This document shows, in pieces, positions 52,247-60,735 of a stretch of DNA of 64,000 nucleotides. The stretch is from positions 1-64,000 of the forward strand of contig JAILQK010000019.1 in the NCBI GenBank assembly GCA_024699045.1. Direction: 5' to 3'. The notes beneath the pieces were generated by a model. The model worked only from the letters and a program-made list of their open reading frames with translations, had not been told where the DNA came from and did no database searches. The DNA is from Lachnospiraceae bacterium (GTDB lineage: Bacteria; Bacillota; Clostridia; Lachnospirales; Lachnospiraceae). How positions within the stretch are numbered: position 1 is the first letter of the stretch; each line of letters starts with the position of its first letter. The position numbers and the translations under genes were made by a program.

Positions 52247-53269
52247 GTGAAACAGATCACATTGGGAAAAACAGGGATAACGACCCCGAAAAACGCATTC
52301 GGTGCGCTTCCGATACAGAGGGTGAGCATGGAAGAAGCCGTAAAGCTCCTCAGAAAAGCACATGAAGGCGGCATGACTTATTTTGATACCGCCCGCGCAT
52401 ATACGGACAGTGAGGAAAAGCTTGGTGAGGCTTTTGAAGGGATCCGAGACGATATCTTCATAGCGACCAAGACGATGGCGGATACGCCTGAAAAGTTCCG
52501 GGAGGATCTGGAGACCAGCCTCAGGAATCTCCGCACGGACCATATAGATGTGTATCAGCTGCACTGCGTACCACGCTGCTACAGGCCCGGAGACGGGACC
52601 GGGATGTACGAGGCGCTCCTGGAGGCAAAGCGACAGGGCAAGATCCTTCATATAGGGATAACGGCGCATAAGATAGGAGTCGCGGAAGAGATCGTTGAAA
52701 GCGGACTTTATGAGACGCTTCAGTTTCCGTTTTCATATCTTGCCACTGACAGAGATATCGCGCTCGTCAAGGCGTGTGAAGAGGCCGACATGGGATTTAT
52801 CGCCATGAAGGGACTCTCGGGAGGACTGCTCAATAACTCCGAAGCCTGTATGGCATATATCGATCAGTATCCCGTGCTTCCGATATGGGGGATACAACGG
52901 GAGACGGAGCTTGACGAATGGCTCGGGTTTTTCAGGGAAGAGGCCGTTTTAAGCGATGAGATAAAGGCTTTGATAGAGAAAGACCGAAAAGAGCTTTTGG
53001 GTGAATTCTGCAGAGGCTGCGGTTATTGTTCCCCCTGTACGGCAGGGATCACGATCAATCAGTGCGCGCGCATGTCGCAGATGATCCGCAGGGCGCCGTC
53101 AAAGGCCTGGCTTTCGGAACACTGGCAGGCCGAGATGATGAAGATAGAGAAGTGCATCGACTGCGGAGCCTGTATGAAACGCTGTCCGTATGAGCTTAAG
53201 ATACCGGAGCTTCTGCGCAAGAATCTGGCGGATTATAAAGAGATACTGGCAGGAAGAGTCAAGGTTTAG
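52247..53269 (+). CDS. Aldo/keto reductase with C-terminal Fe-S domain
   Basis: 340 residues from the GTG at 52247, chosen because AAGGAGG lies 9 bases upstream; the track ATG at 52217 precedes this site. The TIM-barrel AKR domain (~1-230) shows FDTARAYTDSEEKLGEAF with Asp/Tyr, IATKTMA with Lys and DVYQLHCV with the active His. The C-terminal ~100 residues carry CRGCGYCSPCTAGI and CIDCGACMKRCPYEL, i.e. Cys for one or two [4Fe-4S] clusters. This fusion is common in Clostridia; physiological substrates are unknown. Its end overlaps the convergent lipoprotein gene by 4 bases. Confidence 0.93.
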   Translation: MKQITLGKTGITTPKNAFGALPIQRVSMEEAVKLLRKAHEGGMTYFDTARAYTDSEEKLGEAFEGIRDDIFIATKTMADTPEKFREDLETSLRNLRTDHIDVYQLHCVPRCYRPGDGTGMYEALLEAKRQGKILHIGITAHKIGVAEEIVESGLYETLQFPFSYLATDRDIALVKACEEADMGFIAMKGLSGGLLNNSEACMAYIDQYPVLPIWGIQRETELDEWLGFFREEAVLSDEIKALIEKDRKELLGEFCRGCGYCSPCTAGITINQCARMSQMIRRAPSKAWLSEHWQAEMMKIEKCIDCGACMKRCPYELKIPELLRKNLADYKEILAGRVKV

Positions 53270-54390
53270 GCCACGATCGGGGTCTGAGCAGTGCCACAGG
53301 TCAGGGGATCAGTGTCGTAAGTCAGGGCCTGATCAAGGGGGCGGATAAGGCTGCGGCGTGATCGGACCGTGCCGGGGATATCGAAGACCTTGTCGTAAAT
53401 TTCGAAAAAAGTCTGATCGGCATCCAGTATGTGCGGGGAAAGATCCAGAGAATTCCACAGCTCCTCATTGAATCCCGTACGAAGATCCCGGATATAAGAA
53501 GTGTAAACCCTGTCGAAGGCTTCGCTTTTTCTTTTTTGTACGATCCGGATCTTATTCGCATCCGTCTGCTCAAGATCCAGGGTGCTGAGGCATTTGACTA
53601 TGGATACTCCCTCATCGGTGACGATGGGGGAAGAGACCTCATCGTTCGAGAGCTCAAAGCAGGCTTCCACAAATTCCGGTGAGAATTCGTCGGTATCCTT
53701 GCCGAATGAATATTTTGACTGAGGCGCATCGTTGTAGTCGTCTGCAACGGAATCAAAGCTCGTGCCTTCCCCGAGCAGGGCATAGGCGGCATTTGCCCTC
53801 TGCATGGCTTCAGCTTCGTTGTCACCGGTTATCAATATCCTCTGAATGGTGATTATCCGGGCCTCATCGTCGGATATCTCGGGATCTATATCTCCCGTGA
53901 TCTCATCGTAGACCTTATAGGCAAGCGCATAGTCTTTATAAACAGAGAGCAGGGTATCCCGGTCGATCCGCATGGCAGAGATATCCCCGTCTGACAGTGA
54001 ATCCATATACTGATCTGCGGCTTCTTCGCATTTTGCTATGTCTTTCGCATCAAGGGCGATACCCCGGTCGGCGGCCATAAGACCCATTGCTTTGACCTGG
54101 GCGAGCCTTGAAAGGGCGATCGAGGTCAGTCTGTCGGAAACATTGATCCCGTCAAGAGTGCGGTCCATAAGACCGTCTCCGTACACCGATCCGTAGCTTT
54201 TTTCGGTGTTGCAGATATAGGTCAGGGCTTCGGGAACATAGCATTTGCTGTCTCCGATAAAGAAGAGCTCGTTCTCTTCGAAACCGGTCGTAAGGACGAC
54301 CCGTCGGTCCCTTTCCTTTTCTTTATCGCCGCATCCTGTGATCATAAGGAGGCAGACCGTTATCATAATGAAAAGACATCTGATCTTCAT
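53266..54390 (-). CDS. Parvulin-like peptidyl-prolyl isomerase lipoprotein
   Basis: 374 residues. The signal peptide ends in the lipobox MITGC (Cys 20). The middle resembles SurA/PrsA chaperone helices, and ~190-280 a parvulin domain (ITIQRILITGDNEAEAMQRANAAYALL, YSFGKDTDEFSPEFVEACFEL, SSPIVTDEGVSIVKCLS). Known relatives fold exported proteins on the outer face of the membrane. No ribosome site precedes the ATG; an extended -10 (TGG-TAAAAT, 54406-54398) ends 7 bases before it, so a leaderless message is possible. The C-terminal ~35 residues (RSRRSLIRPLDQ onward) look atypical. Confidence 0.8.
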   Translation of the reverse strand: MKIRCLFIMITVCLLMITGCGDKEKERDRRVVLTTGFEENELFFIGDSKCYVPEALTYICNTEKSYGSVYGDGLMDRTLDGINVSDRLTSIALSRLAQVKAMGLMAADRGIALDAKDIAKCEEAADQYMDSLSDGDISAMRIDRDTLLSVYKDYALAYKVYDEITGDIDPEISDDEARIITIQRILITGDNEAEAMQRANAAYALLGEGTSFDSVADDYNDAPQSKYSFGKDTDEFSPEFVEACFELSNDEVSSPIVTDEGVSIVKCLSTLDLEQTDANKIRIVQKRKSEAFDRVYTSYIRDLRTGFNEELWNSLDLSPHILDADQTFFEIYDKVFDIPGTVRSRRSLIRPLDQALTYDTDPLTCGTAQTPIVA

Positions 54391-54441
54391 GCGGCTTATT
54401 TTACCATAAAAATCCCGGGGCGCACCATTTCACAACGCAAC

Positions 54442-54469
54442 TTGTTTTTTATGGATATGAGGGTATAAT
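54442..54469 (+). promoter_or_regulatory. Promoter candidate for the anchored acidic protein and PBP
   Basis: TTGTTT, 16-base spacer, TATAAT. A second candidate, TGA-TATAAT at 54501-54509 (extended -10), lies 40 bases further on. Either could serve 54586-57603. Confidence 0.45.
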
Positions 54470-54585
54470 ATAAGCATTTAGCGACCGAGTCCGGGCAGTG
54501 TGATATAATAAGGAAATCGATCGGCTCTATCCGGAACGGCTGAATGATCAAGGATAGTGAATCATCATTACGGAGGTATTGTTCA

Positions 54586-54912
54586 ATGAAGAAATTCTTA
54601 AAGGGAGTATTGGGAGTAGCAGTGATCGGAGCTGCTGCAGCCGGGGTTTATTATTATCTGACCGGCAACAAGTATTCGGATATCGAAGATTTTGATGAAG
54701 AGACCAACGACGATCTGCAGGATTTCCTTGACAGTGAGAAGGAAGAAGAGGGCGAAGATCACTATGTAACGCTCGACCTCACGAAGGAAAAGGCATCCGA
54801 TGACGACAAGATAATAGGTGATGTGAGCGATGAAGAAAGCAAGGTCGTCAAAGCCGATTCGGATGAGAGTGAAGAGGTGGAAGGATTTAACTTCAGCGAC
54901 CTCACAGACTGA
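54586..54912 (+). CDS. Small membrane-anchored acidic protein
   Basis: 108 residues from the ATG at 54586 behind GGAGG at 9-base spacing; the track start at 54544 has no site. One TM helix (KFLKGVLGVAVIGAAAAGVYYYL) resembles YtxH-type anchors and is followed by a strongly acidic tail of Asp, Glu and Ser. Function unknown. It lies 15 bases upstream of the class A PBP and may assist it or act in wall stress; that is inference only. Confidence 0.8.
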   Translation: MKKFLKGVLGVAVIGAAAAGVYYYLTGNKYSDIEDFDEETNDDLQDFLDSEKEEEGEDHYVTLDLTKEKASDDDKIIGDVSDEESKVVKADSDESEEVEGFNFSDLTD

Positions 54913-54927
54913 TAAGCAGGAGAGGTT

Positions 54928-57603
54928 TTGGACTACAGTCGAAGAGGAATAGAAAAAAGACGCAGAGAGCTCCATGCCAAGATGCCCAAGCTCACGAACA
55001 TGCTGGGCGCCGGTTTTTATATGGCGGCCATAATCGTTCTCGTTGCGGGGGTTCTGGCCGGAGCTTTTGCAGGTGTCGGGATATTCAGGGGAATGCTGGC
55101 GACGGCGCCGGATATCTCAACTATTGATGTGCGTCCCACGGGTTATTCCAGCTCGGTGTATGACAGCGAGGGCAATCAGATCACGAAGCTTGTCGCTACC
55201 AATTCAAACAGGATATATCAGACCATAGACAAGATCCCGATCGACATGCAGCATGCGTTTGTTGCCATGGAGGACGAGAGATTCTATGAGCATAACGGCA
55301 TAGATATAAAGGGTATTGCCAGAGCGGCATATATAGTGCTCTCCACAAGAGATATGTCGCAGGGAGCGAGTACCATAACCCAGCAGCTTATCAAAAACTC
55401 CGTGTTTGACAAGTGGGCATCGGGGGAGTCGAAATTTGAAAAGATAAAGAGAAAGATACAGGAGCAGTATCTGGCGATACAGCTTGAGAGACAGCCCGGG
55501 ATGACCAAGGACAATATACTCGAGCTTTATCTGAATACGATCAACTTAGGACAGAATACGCTGGGCGTTCAGGCAGCGTCGCTCCGCTATTTCGGAAAGA
55601 ACGCATCCGATCTGGATCTTTCCGAGGCCGCAGTTATAGCGGCGATCACAAGTAACCCCAGCAGATACAATCCTATCTCGCATCCCGAAAACAATACGAT
55701 AAGGCGTAAGATGGTGCTCGATAAGATGCTGGAGCAGGGCTATATCACCGAACAGGCTTATTCCGCGGCGATAGCCGACGATCCGTATGAAAGGATCCAG
55801 AAGGTTAATTCGCAGACTGAGCAGAATTCCATCAACTCATATTTTGTCGATGCCATGGTTCAGGAGATCATGGATGATTTCCAGGAGAAACTCGGTTATA
55901 CCGAGAATCAGGCATATAACATGCTTTATTCGGGCGGACTGCAGATCTTTGCGACACAGGATTCATCCATCCAGAAGACCTGTGACACCGTGACCTCCGA
56001 TCCCGAGCTTTATCCCGCTAATACGGAATATCTTCTTGATTACCGGGTCACCGGCGTAGATAAGGATGACAACGTACAGAATTTCTCATCCCAGATGATG
56101 GAGGTTTATTTCAAGGATCAGGGACGGAACGGATACGACAGGCTCTACGCTTCGGAGGAAGAGGCAAGGGCCGATGCGGAGGCATATAAGCAGTATATAG
56201 AAAGCGAGGGCTACAGTGTCGAGGCGGAGACGATATCGATCACGCCTCAGCCCCAGATCTCGCTTACCATAGAGGATCAGTCCACGGGATACGTGAAGGC
56301 GGTAGTCGGAGGACGGGGAAAGAAGGAAGCTTCCCTTACACTGAACCGTGCGACGGATACGGTAAGACAGCCCGGATCCACATTTAAGATCGTGTCAACG
56401 TATGCTCCGGCGTTTGATATTGGAGCCAAGACTCTGGGTACGGTAACGGTCGATGAACCTTTTAACTATGCAAACGGAAGACCCGTATCAAACTGGTACT
56501 CATCGGGCTACAAGGGACCCGTGACATTGAGATATGCGATCGAGCAGTCGATGAACATCATTGCCGTAAAGACGCTCACCGATATAACCCCCCAGGTAGG
56601 ATTTGATTATCTGCTGGATTTCGGATTTACCACGCTGGTCGATAATGAAGTTCAGTCTGACGGGACAGTAATGTCGGATGTGCAGCAGGCTCTGGCGCTC
56701 GGAGGCATCACGCACGGCGTCAAGAATTATGAGCTTAACGCGGCCTATGCCACGATAGCAAACGGCGGGCTTTATCATGAGCCTACCTTCTATACGAAGA
56801 TACTGGATCATGACGGAAATGTCCTGCTCGACAATACCGGAGATCCCGGAAGACAGGTAATAGGAGAGGCAGCGGCTTATCTTTGCACCTCGGCCATGGA
56901 GGATGTCGTAACAAAGGGAACGGGAGCTTCAGTCAATTTCGGGACACAGAAGATCGCCGGTAAGACAGGTACCACGACCGGTGAGAATGATGTGTGGTTT
57001 GCGGGATACACTCACTACTACACCTGCACGACCTGGGCCGGATATGACAATAACAAGAAGATGTACAATAAGGACCAGCAGAGACTAGCGCGTACGGTCT
57101 GGCGGGCGGTCATGGAGCCTATACATGAAGGGCTTCCCGAGGTTGATTTCGTCAAGCCTCCGGATGTTACGACCGCATCCGTCTGTAAGATGACCGGTAA
57201 TCTGGCATCTGATTTCGATCAGGCTGCGGGAACGGCGCACTCGGAATTCTACCGGGTCGATACGATACCTACCACGGTCTGTAACGGGGTACACAGCACC
57301 TCATACAGCTTTGTATGCGGAGTAACGGGTCAGGCGGCGTCGGAGACCTGTCCATACCGGGTGGCAGGGACACCGCTGAATGCGGGATGGTGTCCTCATT
57401 CGCTCGATGCTACGGGTGTGCAGCGTACCGATGCGGTTCCCGGAACAGCCACCGGAACTACGGACGATGCCGGAGCTGCCGGCGGAGGCGAAGAAAACGG
57501 TGATATCGGAACCGTGGATCCCAATGTGCTCGCGGCGCTGATGGCCCAGCAGGCCGCCCAGCAGGCCGCTCAGCAGGCCGCCCAGCAGGCGGTGACACCG
57601 TGA
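54928..57603 (+). CDS. Class A penicillin-binding protein (PBP1A type)
   Basis: 891 residues, TTG start at 54928 with AGGAG 5 bases upstream; an ATG at 54982 would cut the basic cytoplasmic segment. TM helix ~28-55. GT51 transglycosylase ~80-265 with EDERFYEHNGID and GASTITQQLIKN. Transpeptidase ~430-730 with the active Ser in PGSTFKIVS, SMN and GKTGTT. A Cys-containing C-terminal extension follows, then a Gly/Glu linker and a four-copy Ala-Gln repeat. It polymerises and cross-links peptidoglycan. A strong terminator follows the gene. Confidence 0.95.
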   Translation: MDYSRRGIEKRRRELHAKMPKLTNMLGAGFYMAAIIVLVAGVLAGAFAGVGIFRGMLATAPDISTIDVRPTGYSSSVYDSEGNQITKLVATNSNRIYQTIDKIPIDMQHAFVAMEDERFYEHNGIDIKGIARAAYIVLSTRDMSQGASTITQQLIKNSVFDKWASGESKFEKIKRKIQEQYLAIQLERQPGMTKDNILELYLNTINLGQNTLGVQAASLRYFGKNASDLDLSEAAVIAAITSNPSRYNPISHPENNTIRRKMVLDKMLEQGYITEQAYSAAIADDPYERIQKVNSQTEQNSINSYFVDAMVQEIMDDFQEKLGYTENQAYNMLYSGGLQIFATQDSSIQKTCDTVTSDPELYPANTEYLLDYRVTGVDKDDNVQNFSSQMMEVYFKDQGRNGYDRLYASEEEARADAEAYKQYIESEGYSVEAETISITPQPQISLTIEDQSTGYVKAVVGGRGKKEASLTLNRATDTVRQPGSTFKIVSTYAPAFDIGAKTLGTVTVDEPFNYANGRPVSNWYSSGYKGPVTLRYAIEQSMNIIAVKTLTDITPQVGFDYLLDFGFTTLVDNEVQSDGTVMSDVQQALALGGITHGVKNYELNAAYATIANGGLYHEPTFYTKILDHDGNVLLDNTGDPGRQVIGEAAAYLCTSAMEDVVTKGTGASVNFGTQKIAGKTGTTTGENDVWFAGYTHYYTCTTWAGYDNNKKMYNKDQQRLARTVWRAVMEPIHEGLPEVDFVKPPDVTTASVCKMTGNLASDFDQAAGTAHSEFYRVDTIPTTVCNGVHSTSYSFVCGVTGQAASETCPYRVAGTPLNAGWCPHSLDATGVQRTDAVPGTATGTTDDAGAAGGGEENGDIGTVDPNVLAALMAQQAAQQAAQQAAQQAVTP
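57544..57591. repeat. Four tandem 12-bp units at the PBP 3' end
   Basis: GCCCAGCAGGCC repeated four times with one or two changes, encoding AQQA units at the protein C-terminus. Such in-frame repeats can change copy number by slippage without breaking the gene. Confidence 0.85.
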
Positions 57604-57638
57604 CAGTGACCGGCTTAAATATGTATTTGAGAATATAC

Positions 57639-57680
57639 AACCCCCTGACCTATCAGGGGGTTGTTCCATGTGTTTTTTTT
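57639..57680 (+). terminator. Intrinsic terminator after the PBP gene
   Basis: AACCCCCTGA, 4-base loop CCTA, TCAGGGGGTT: ten perfect pairs, with eight T nearby (57673-57680). Confidence 0.85.
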
Positions 57681-57690
57681 ATAGTATAAT
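57661..57690 (+). promoter_or_regulatory. Possible ppdK promoter
   Basis: TTGTTC, 18-base spacer, TATAAT (57685-57690), about 49 bases before ppdK. The -35 touches the terminator stem. Confidence 0.4.
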
Positions 57691-57738
57691 TAATTTTTAC
57701 CGAAGGTATTTCGGAAGAACAATTATGGAGGAAATGTA

Positions 57739-60369
57739 ATGAAGAAATGGGTGTATCTATTCACGGAAGGTAACGCAGACATGCGGGAACTCCTCGGGGG
57801 AAAGGGAGCGAACCTGGCTGAGATGACGAATCTCGGACTGCCGGTCCCGCAGGGCTTTACAATCACGACGGAAGCCTGCACACAGTACTATGAGGACGGC
57901 AGGGAGATCAATGACGAGATATTCGGACAGATCACGGATTATGTAGACAAGCTGCAGGAGATCACGGGGAAGACGTTCGGAGATAAAGAGAATCCGCTTC
58001 TGGTTTCCGTTCGTTCGGGAGCAAGAGCTTCGATGCCCGGTATGATGGATACCATCCTTAACCTGGGACTGAACGAGACAGTCGTAAATACTCTTGCAGA
58101 GAAATCCAACAACCCCAGATGGGCCTGGGACTGCTACAGACGTTTCATCCAGATGTATTCGGATGTCGTTATGGAGGTCGGTAAAAAGCATTTTGAACAG
58201 CTCATCGATAAGATGAAATCCAAAAAGGGCGTCACTCAGGATGTGGAGCTCGATGCTGACGATCTTAAAGAGCTGGCCAATCAGTTCAAGGCTGAGTATA
58301 AGGAGAAGATCGGCAAGGAATTTCCTTCGGATCCCAAAGAACAGCTCATGGGAGCGATCAAGGCGGTATTCAGGTCATGGGATAATCCCCGCGCCAATGT
58401 GTACAGAAGAGACAATGATATCCCTTATTCCTGGGGAACCGCGGTAAACGTTCAGTCAATGGCCTTCGGTAACATGGGAGATGACTGCGGTACCGGTGTC
58501 GCATTTACAAGAAATCCCGCAACAGGCGAGAAGGGACTCTTCGGTGAATTCCTTACCAATGCACAGGGGGAGGATGTGGTCGCAGGCGTGCGTACCCCTA
58601 TGAAGATCTCCGAGATGGAAGTAAAATTCCCCGAGGCTTTCTCACAGTTCAGCAGTGTGTGCAAGACCCTTGAGGATCACTACAGAGATATGCAGGACAT
58701 GGAGTTTACGGTCGAGCACGGCAAGCTCTTCATGCTGCAGACGAGAAACGGTAAGAGAACAGCGCAGGCCGCACTCAAGATCGCATGTGATCTCGTGGAT
58801 GCCGGCATGAGAACAGAGGAAGAGGCAGTGGCGATGATCGATCCCAGGAATCTGGATGCGCTTCTTCATCCTACGTTCGATCAGAGCGCTCTTGTAAGGG
58901 CAAGGCTTATAGGCAAGGCTTTGGGAGCGGCTCCCGGAGCAGCCAGCGGTAAGATCGTATTCACGGCTGCGGATGCCGAAGACTGGGCAGCAAGAGGTGA
59001 GAAGGTTGTGCTCGTAAGGCTCGAGACTTCACCCGAGGATATCACCGGAATGAAGGTCGCCCAGGGAATCCTTACCGTGCGTGGAGGAATGACAAGTCAT
59101 GCAGCGGTCGTGGCACGCGGAATGGGCGCCTGCTGCGTATCGGGATGCGGCGATATCATAATGGACGAGGAGAATAAGAAGTTCACGCTTGCAGGCAAGG
59201 AATATCACGAAGGCGATGTTATTTCCTTTGACGGAACCACCGGTAATATCTATGACGGCGCGGTTCCCACGGTCGATGCAAAGATCGCGGGTGAGTTCGG
59301 CAGGATCATGGGCTGGGCCGATAAATACAGGACGCTTAAGGTTCGTACGAATGCGGATACACCGTTTGATGCAAAGAAGGCAAGAGAGCTCGGAGCAGAG
59401 GGCATAGGACTTTGCCGTACTGAGCATATGTTCTTCGATGAGGACAGGATAGAGGCATTCCGTGAGATGATAGTATCCGATACGGTTGACGAGAGAGAAG
59501 AGGCTCTTAAGAAGATCGAGCCTTTGCAGCAGGGAGACTTCGAGCAGCTCTTCGAGGCTATGGAAGGCAATCCCGTGACCATAAGGTTCCTTGATCCGCC
59601 GCTTCATGAGTTTGTTCCCAAGACCGAGGAGGATATATCAAAGCTCGCAAAGGCGAAGGGTAAGAGCGTCAGCGCTATCAAGGCCAAGATCGACAGCCTG
59701 GTGGAGTTTAACCCGATGATGGGACACAGAGGTATCAGACTTGATGTCACATACCCTGAGATCGCAAAAATGCAGACGGTTGCAGTCATAAGGGCCGCGG
59801 TCAATACTCAGAAGAAGCATTCCGACTGGAACGTGGTGCCTGAGATCATGATCCCTCTCGTAGGAGATGTGAAGGAGCTGAAATACGTTAAGGATATAGT
59901 TGTAGAGGCTGCGGATGCCGAACTCAAGGCTCTCGGATCGGATCTTAAGTATGAGGTCGGAACCATGATCGAGATCCCCAGAGCGGCGCTTACGGCCGAC
60001 AAGATCGCCAAGGATGCTGAGTTCTTCTGCTTCGGTACGAATGATCTCACCCAGATGACCTATGGTTTCTCAAGAGACGATGCCGGCAAGTTCCTTCAGG
60101 CATATTATGAGAGAAAGATCTTTGAGAACGATCCTTTCGCAAAGCTTGACCAGGACGGCGTGGGTGAGCTCATGGATATGGCGCTCAAGAAGGGCAAGGC
60201 TGTAAGACCTGAGCTTCACTGCGGTATCTGCGGAGAGCATGGAGGAGATCCTTCATCCATCGAATTCTGCAACAAGATCGGACTTGATTATGTATCCTGC
60301 TCACCGTTCCGTGTCCCGATAGCAAGGCTTGCGGCGGCACAGGCGGCCATCAGCCAGAGAGACGAGTGA
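57739..60369 (+). CDS. ppdK: Pyruvate, phosphate dikinase
   Basis: 876 residues, the standard bacterial PPDK length. The N-terminal ATP-grasp domain opens with LLGGKGANLAEMTNLGLPVPQGF. The swivelling phosphohistidine domain shows the catalytic His in GGMTSHAAVVARGMG (~450). The C-terminal PEP/pyruvate barrel carries GLCRTEHMFF, GTNDLTQMTYGFSRDD and CGICGEHGGDP with the active Cys. It interconverts ATP, phosphate and pyruvate with AMP, PPi and PEP, serving PPi-linked glycolysis or gluconeogenesis in anaerobes. GGAGG precedes the ATG. A small gene follows after 22 bases. Confidence 0.98.
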   Translation: MKKWVYLFTEGNADMRELLGGKGANLAEMTNLGLPVPQGFTITTEACTQYYEDGREINDEIFGQITDYVDKLQEITGKTFGDKENPLLVSVRSGARASMPGMMDTILNLGLNETVVNTLAEKSNNPRWAWDCYRRFIQMYSDVVMEVGKKHFEQLIDKMKSKKGVTQDVELDADDLKELANQFKAEYKEKIGKEFPSDPKEQLMGAIKAVFRSWDNPRANVYRRDNDIPYSWGTAVNVQSMAFGNMGDDCGTGVAFTRNPATGEKGLFGEFLTNAQGEDVVAGVRTPMKISEMEVKFPEAFSQFSSVCKTLEDHYRDMQDMEFTVEHGKLFMLQTRNGKRTAQAALKIACDLVDAGMRTEEEAVAMIDPRNLDALLHPTFDQSALVRARLIGKALGAAPGAASGKIVFTAADAEDWAARGEKVVLVRLETSPEDITGMKVAQGILTVRGGMTSHAAVVARGMGACCVSGCGDIIMDEENKKFTLAGKEYHEGDVISFDGTTGNIYDGAVPTVDAKIAGEFGRIMGWADKYRTLKVRTNADTPFDAKKARELGAEGIGLCRTEHMFFDEDRIEAFREMIVSDTVDEREEALKKIEPLQQGDFEQLFEAMEGNPVTIRFLDPPLHEFVPKTEEDISKLAKAKGKSVSAIKAKIDSLVEFNPMMGHRGIRLDVTYPEIAKMQTVAVIRAAVNTQKKHSDWNVVPEIMIPLVGDVKELKYVKDIVVEAADAELKALGSDLKYEVGTMIEIPRAALTADKIAKDAEFFCFGTNDLTQMTYGFSRDDAGKFLQAYYERKIFENDPFAKLDQDGVGELMDMALKKGKAVRPELHCGICGEHGGDPSSIEFCNKIGLDYVSCSPFRVPIARLAAAQAAISQRDE

Positions 60370-60391
60370 TATATAAGAGGAGAGTAAGAAT

Positions 60392-60580
60392 ATGAATGGT
60401 ATTTCTTCGAGCGTTACAGCAAATAAGATCAACCAGTTTGTGGATCCTTCAAGGAGGATGACGAAGCCTCTTGCGGAAACGAAGCCGCAGAAGGAGCAGC
60501 CGCAGGATTTTCAGAGCACTTTCAGGGAGGCGTTGGCGCATCCCGAAGGCAAGGGACTCTTTGTGGACAGCGCGCTCTGA
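60392..60580 (+). CDS. Small protein of unknown function downstream of ppdK
   Basis: 62 residues, hydrophilic, without Cys or TM helix (FQSTFREALAHPEGKGLF near the end). An AGGAGAG site precedes the ATG, and a strong terminator follows the stop by ~45 bases, so it is probably the last gene of the ppdK transcript. I do not recognise a family. Confidence 0.65.
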   Translation: MNGISSSVTANKINQFVDPSRRMTKPLAETKPQKEQPQDFQSTFREALAHPEGKGLFVDSAL

Positions 60581-60625
60581 TAAAGCCGTAAATATTTTTC
60601 ATATCCGAAAACAGGAATAAAAAGG

Positions 60626-60666
60626 ATAACCTCTGCCGGGGCATCGGCAGGGGTTATTTTTTCTTT
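60626..60666 (+). terminator. Intrinsic terminator of the ppdK unit
   Basis: ATAACCTCTGCC, 8-base loop, GGCAGGGGTTAT (12 pairs, one G-T), followed by TTTTTTCTTTT. Confidence 0.85.
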
Positions 60667-60692
60667 TACGTGAGCGTTCATTGTAGTATAAT
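60664..60692 (+). promoter_or_regulatory. Promoter of the DUF3048 gene
   Basis: TTTTAC, 17-base spacer, TATAAT, 43 bases before the ATG at 60736, whose site is AAAGGGGAGAG. Confidence 0.5.
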
Positions 60693-60735
60693 AAGCGTCA
60701 TAGTTTATCTGTTGATATGAAAGGGGAGAGTATCA

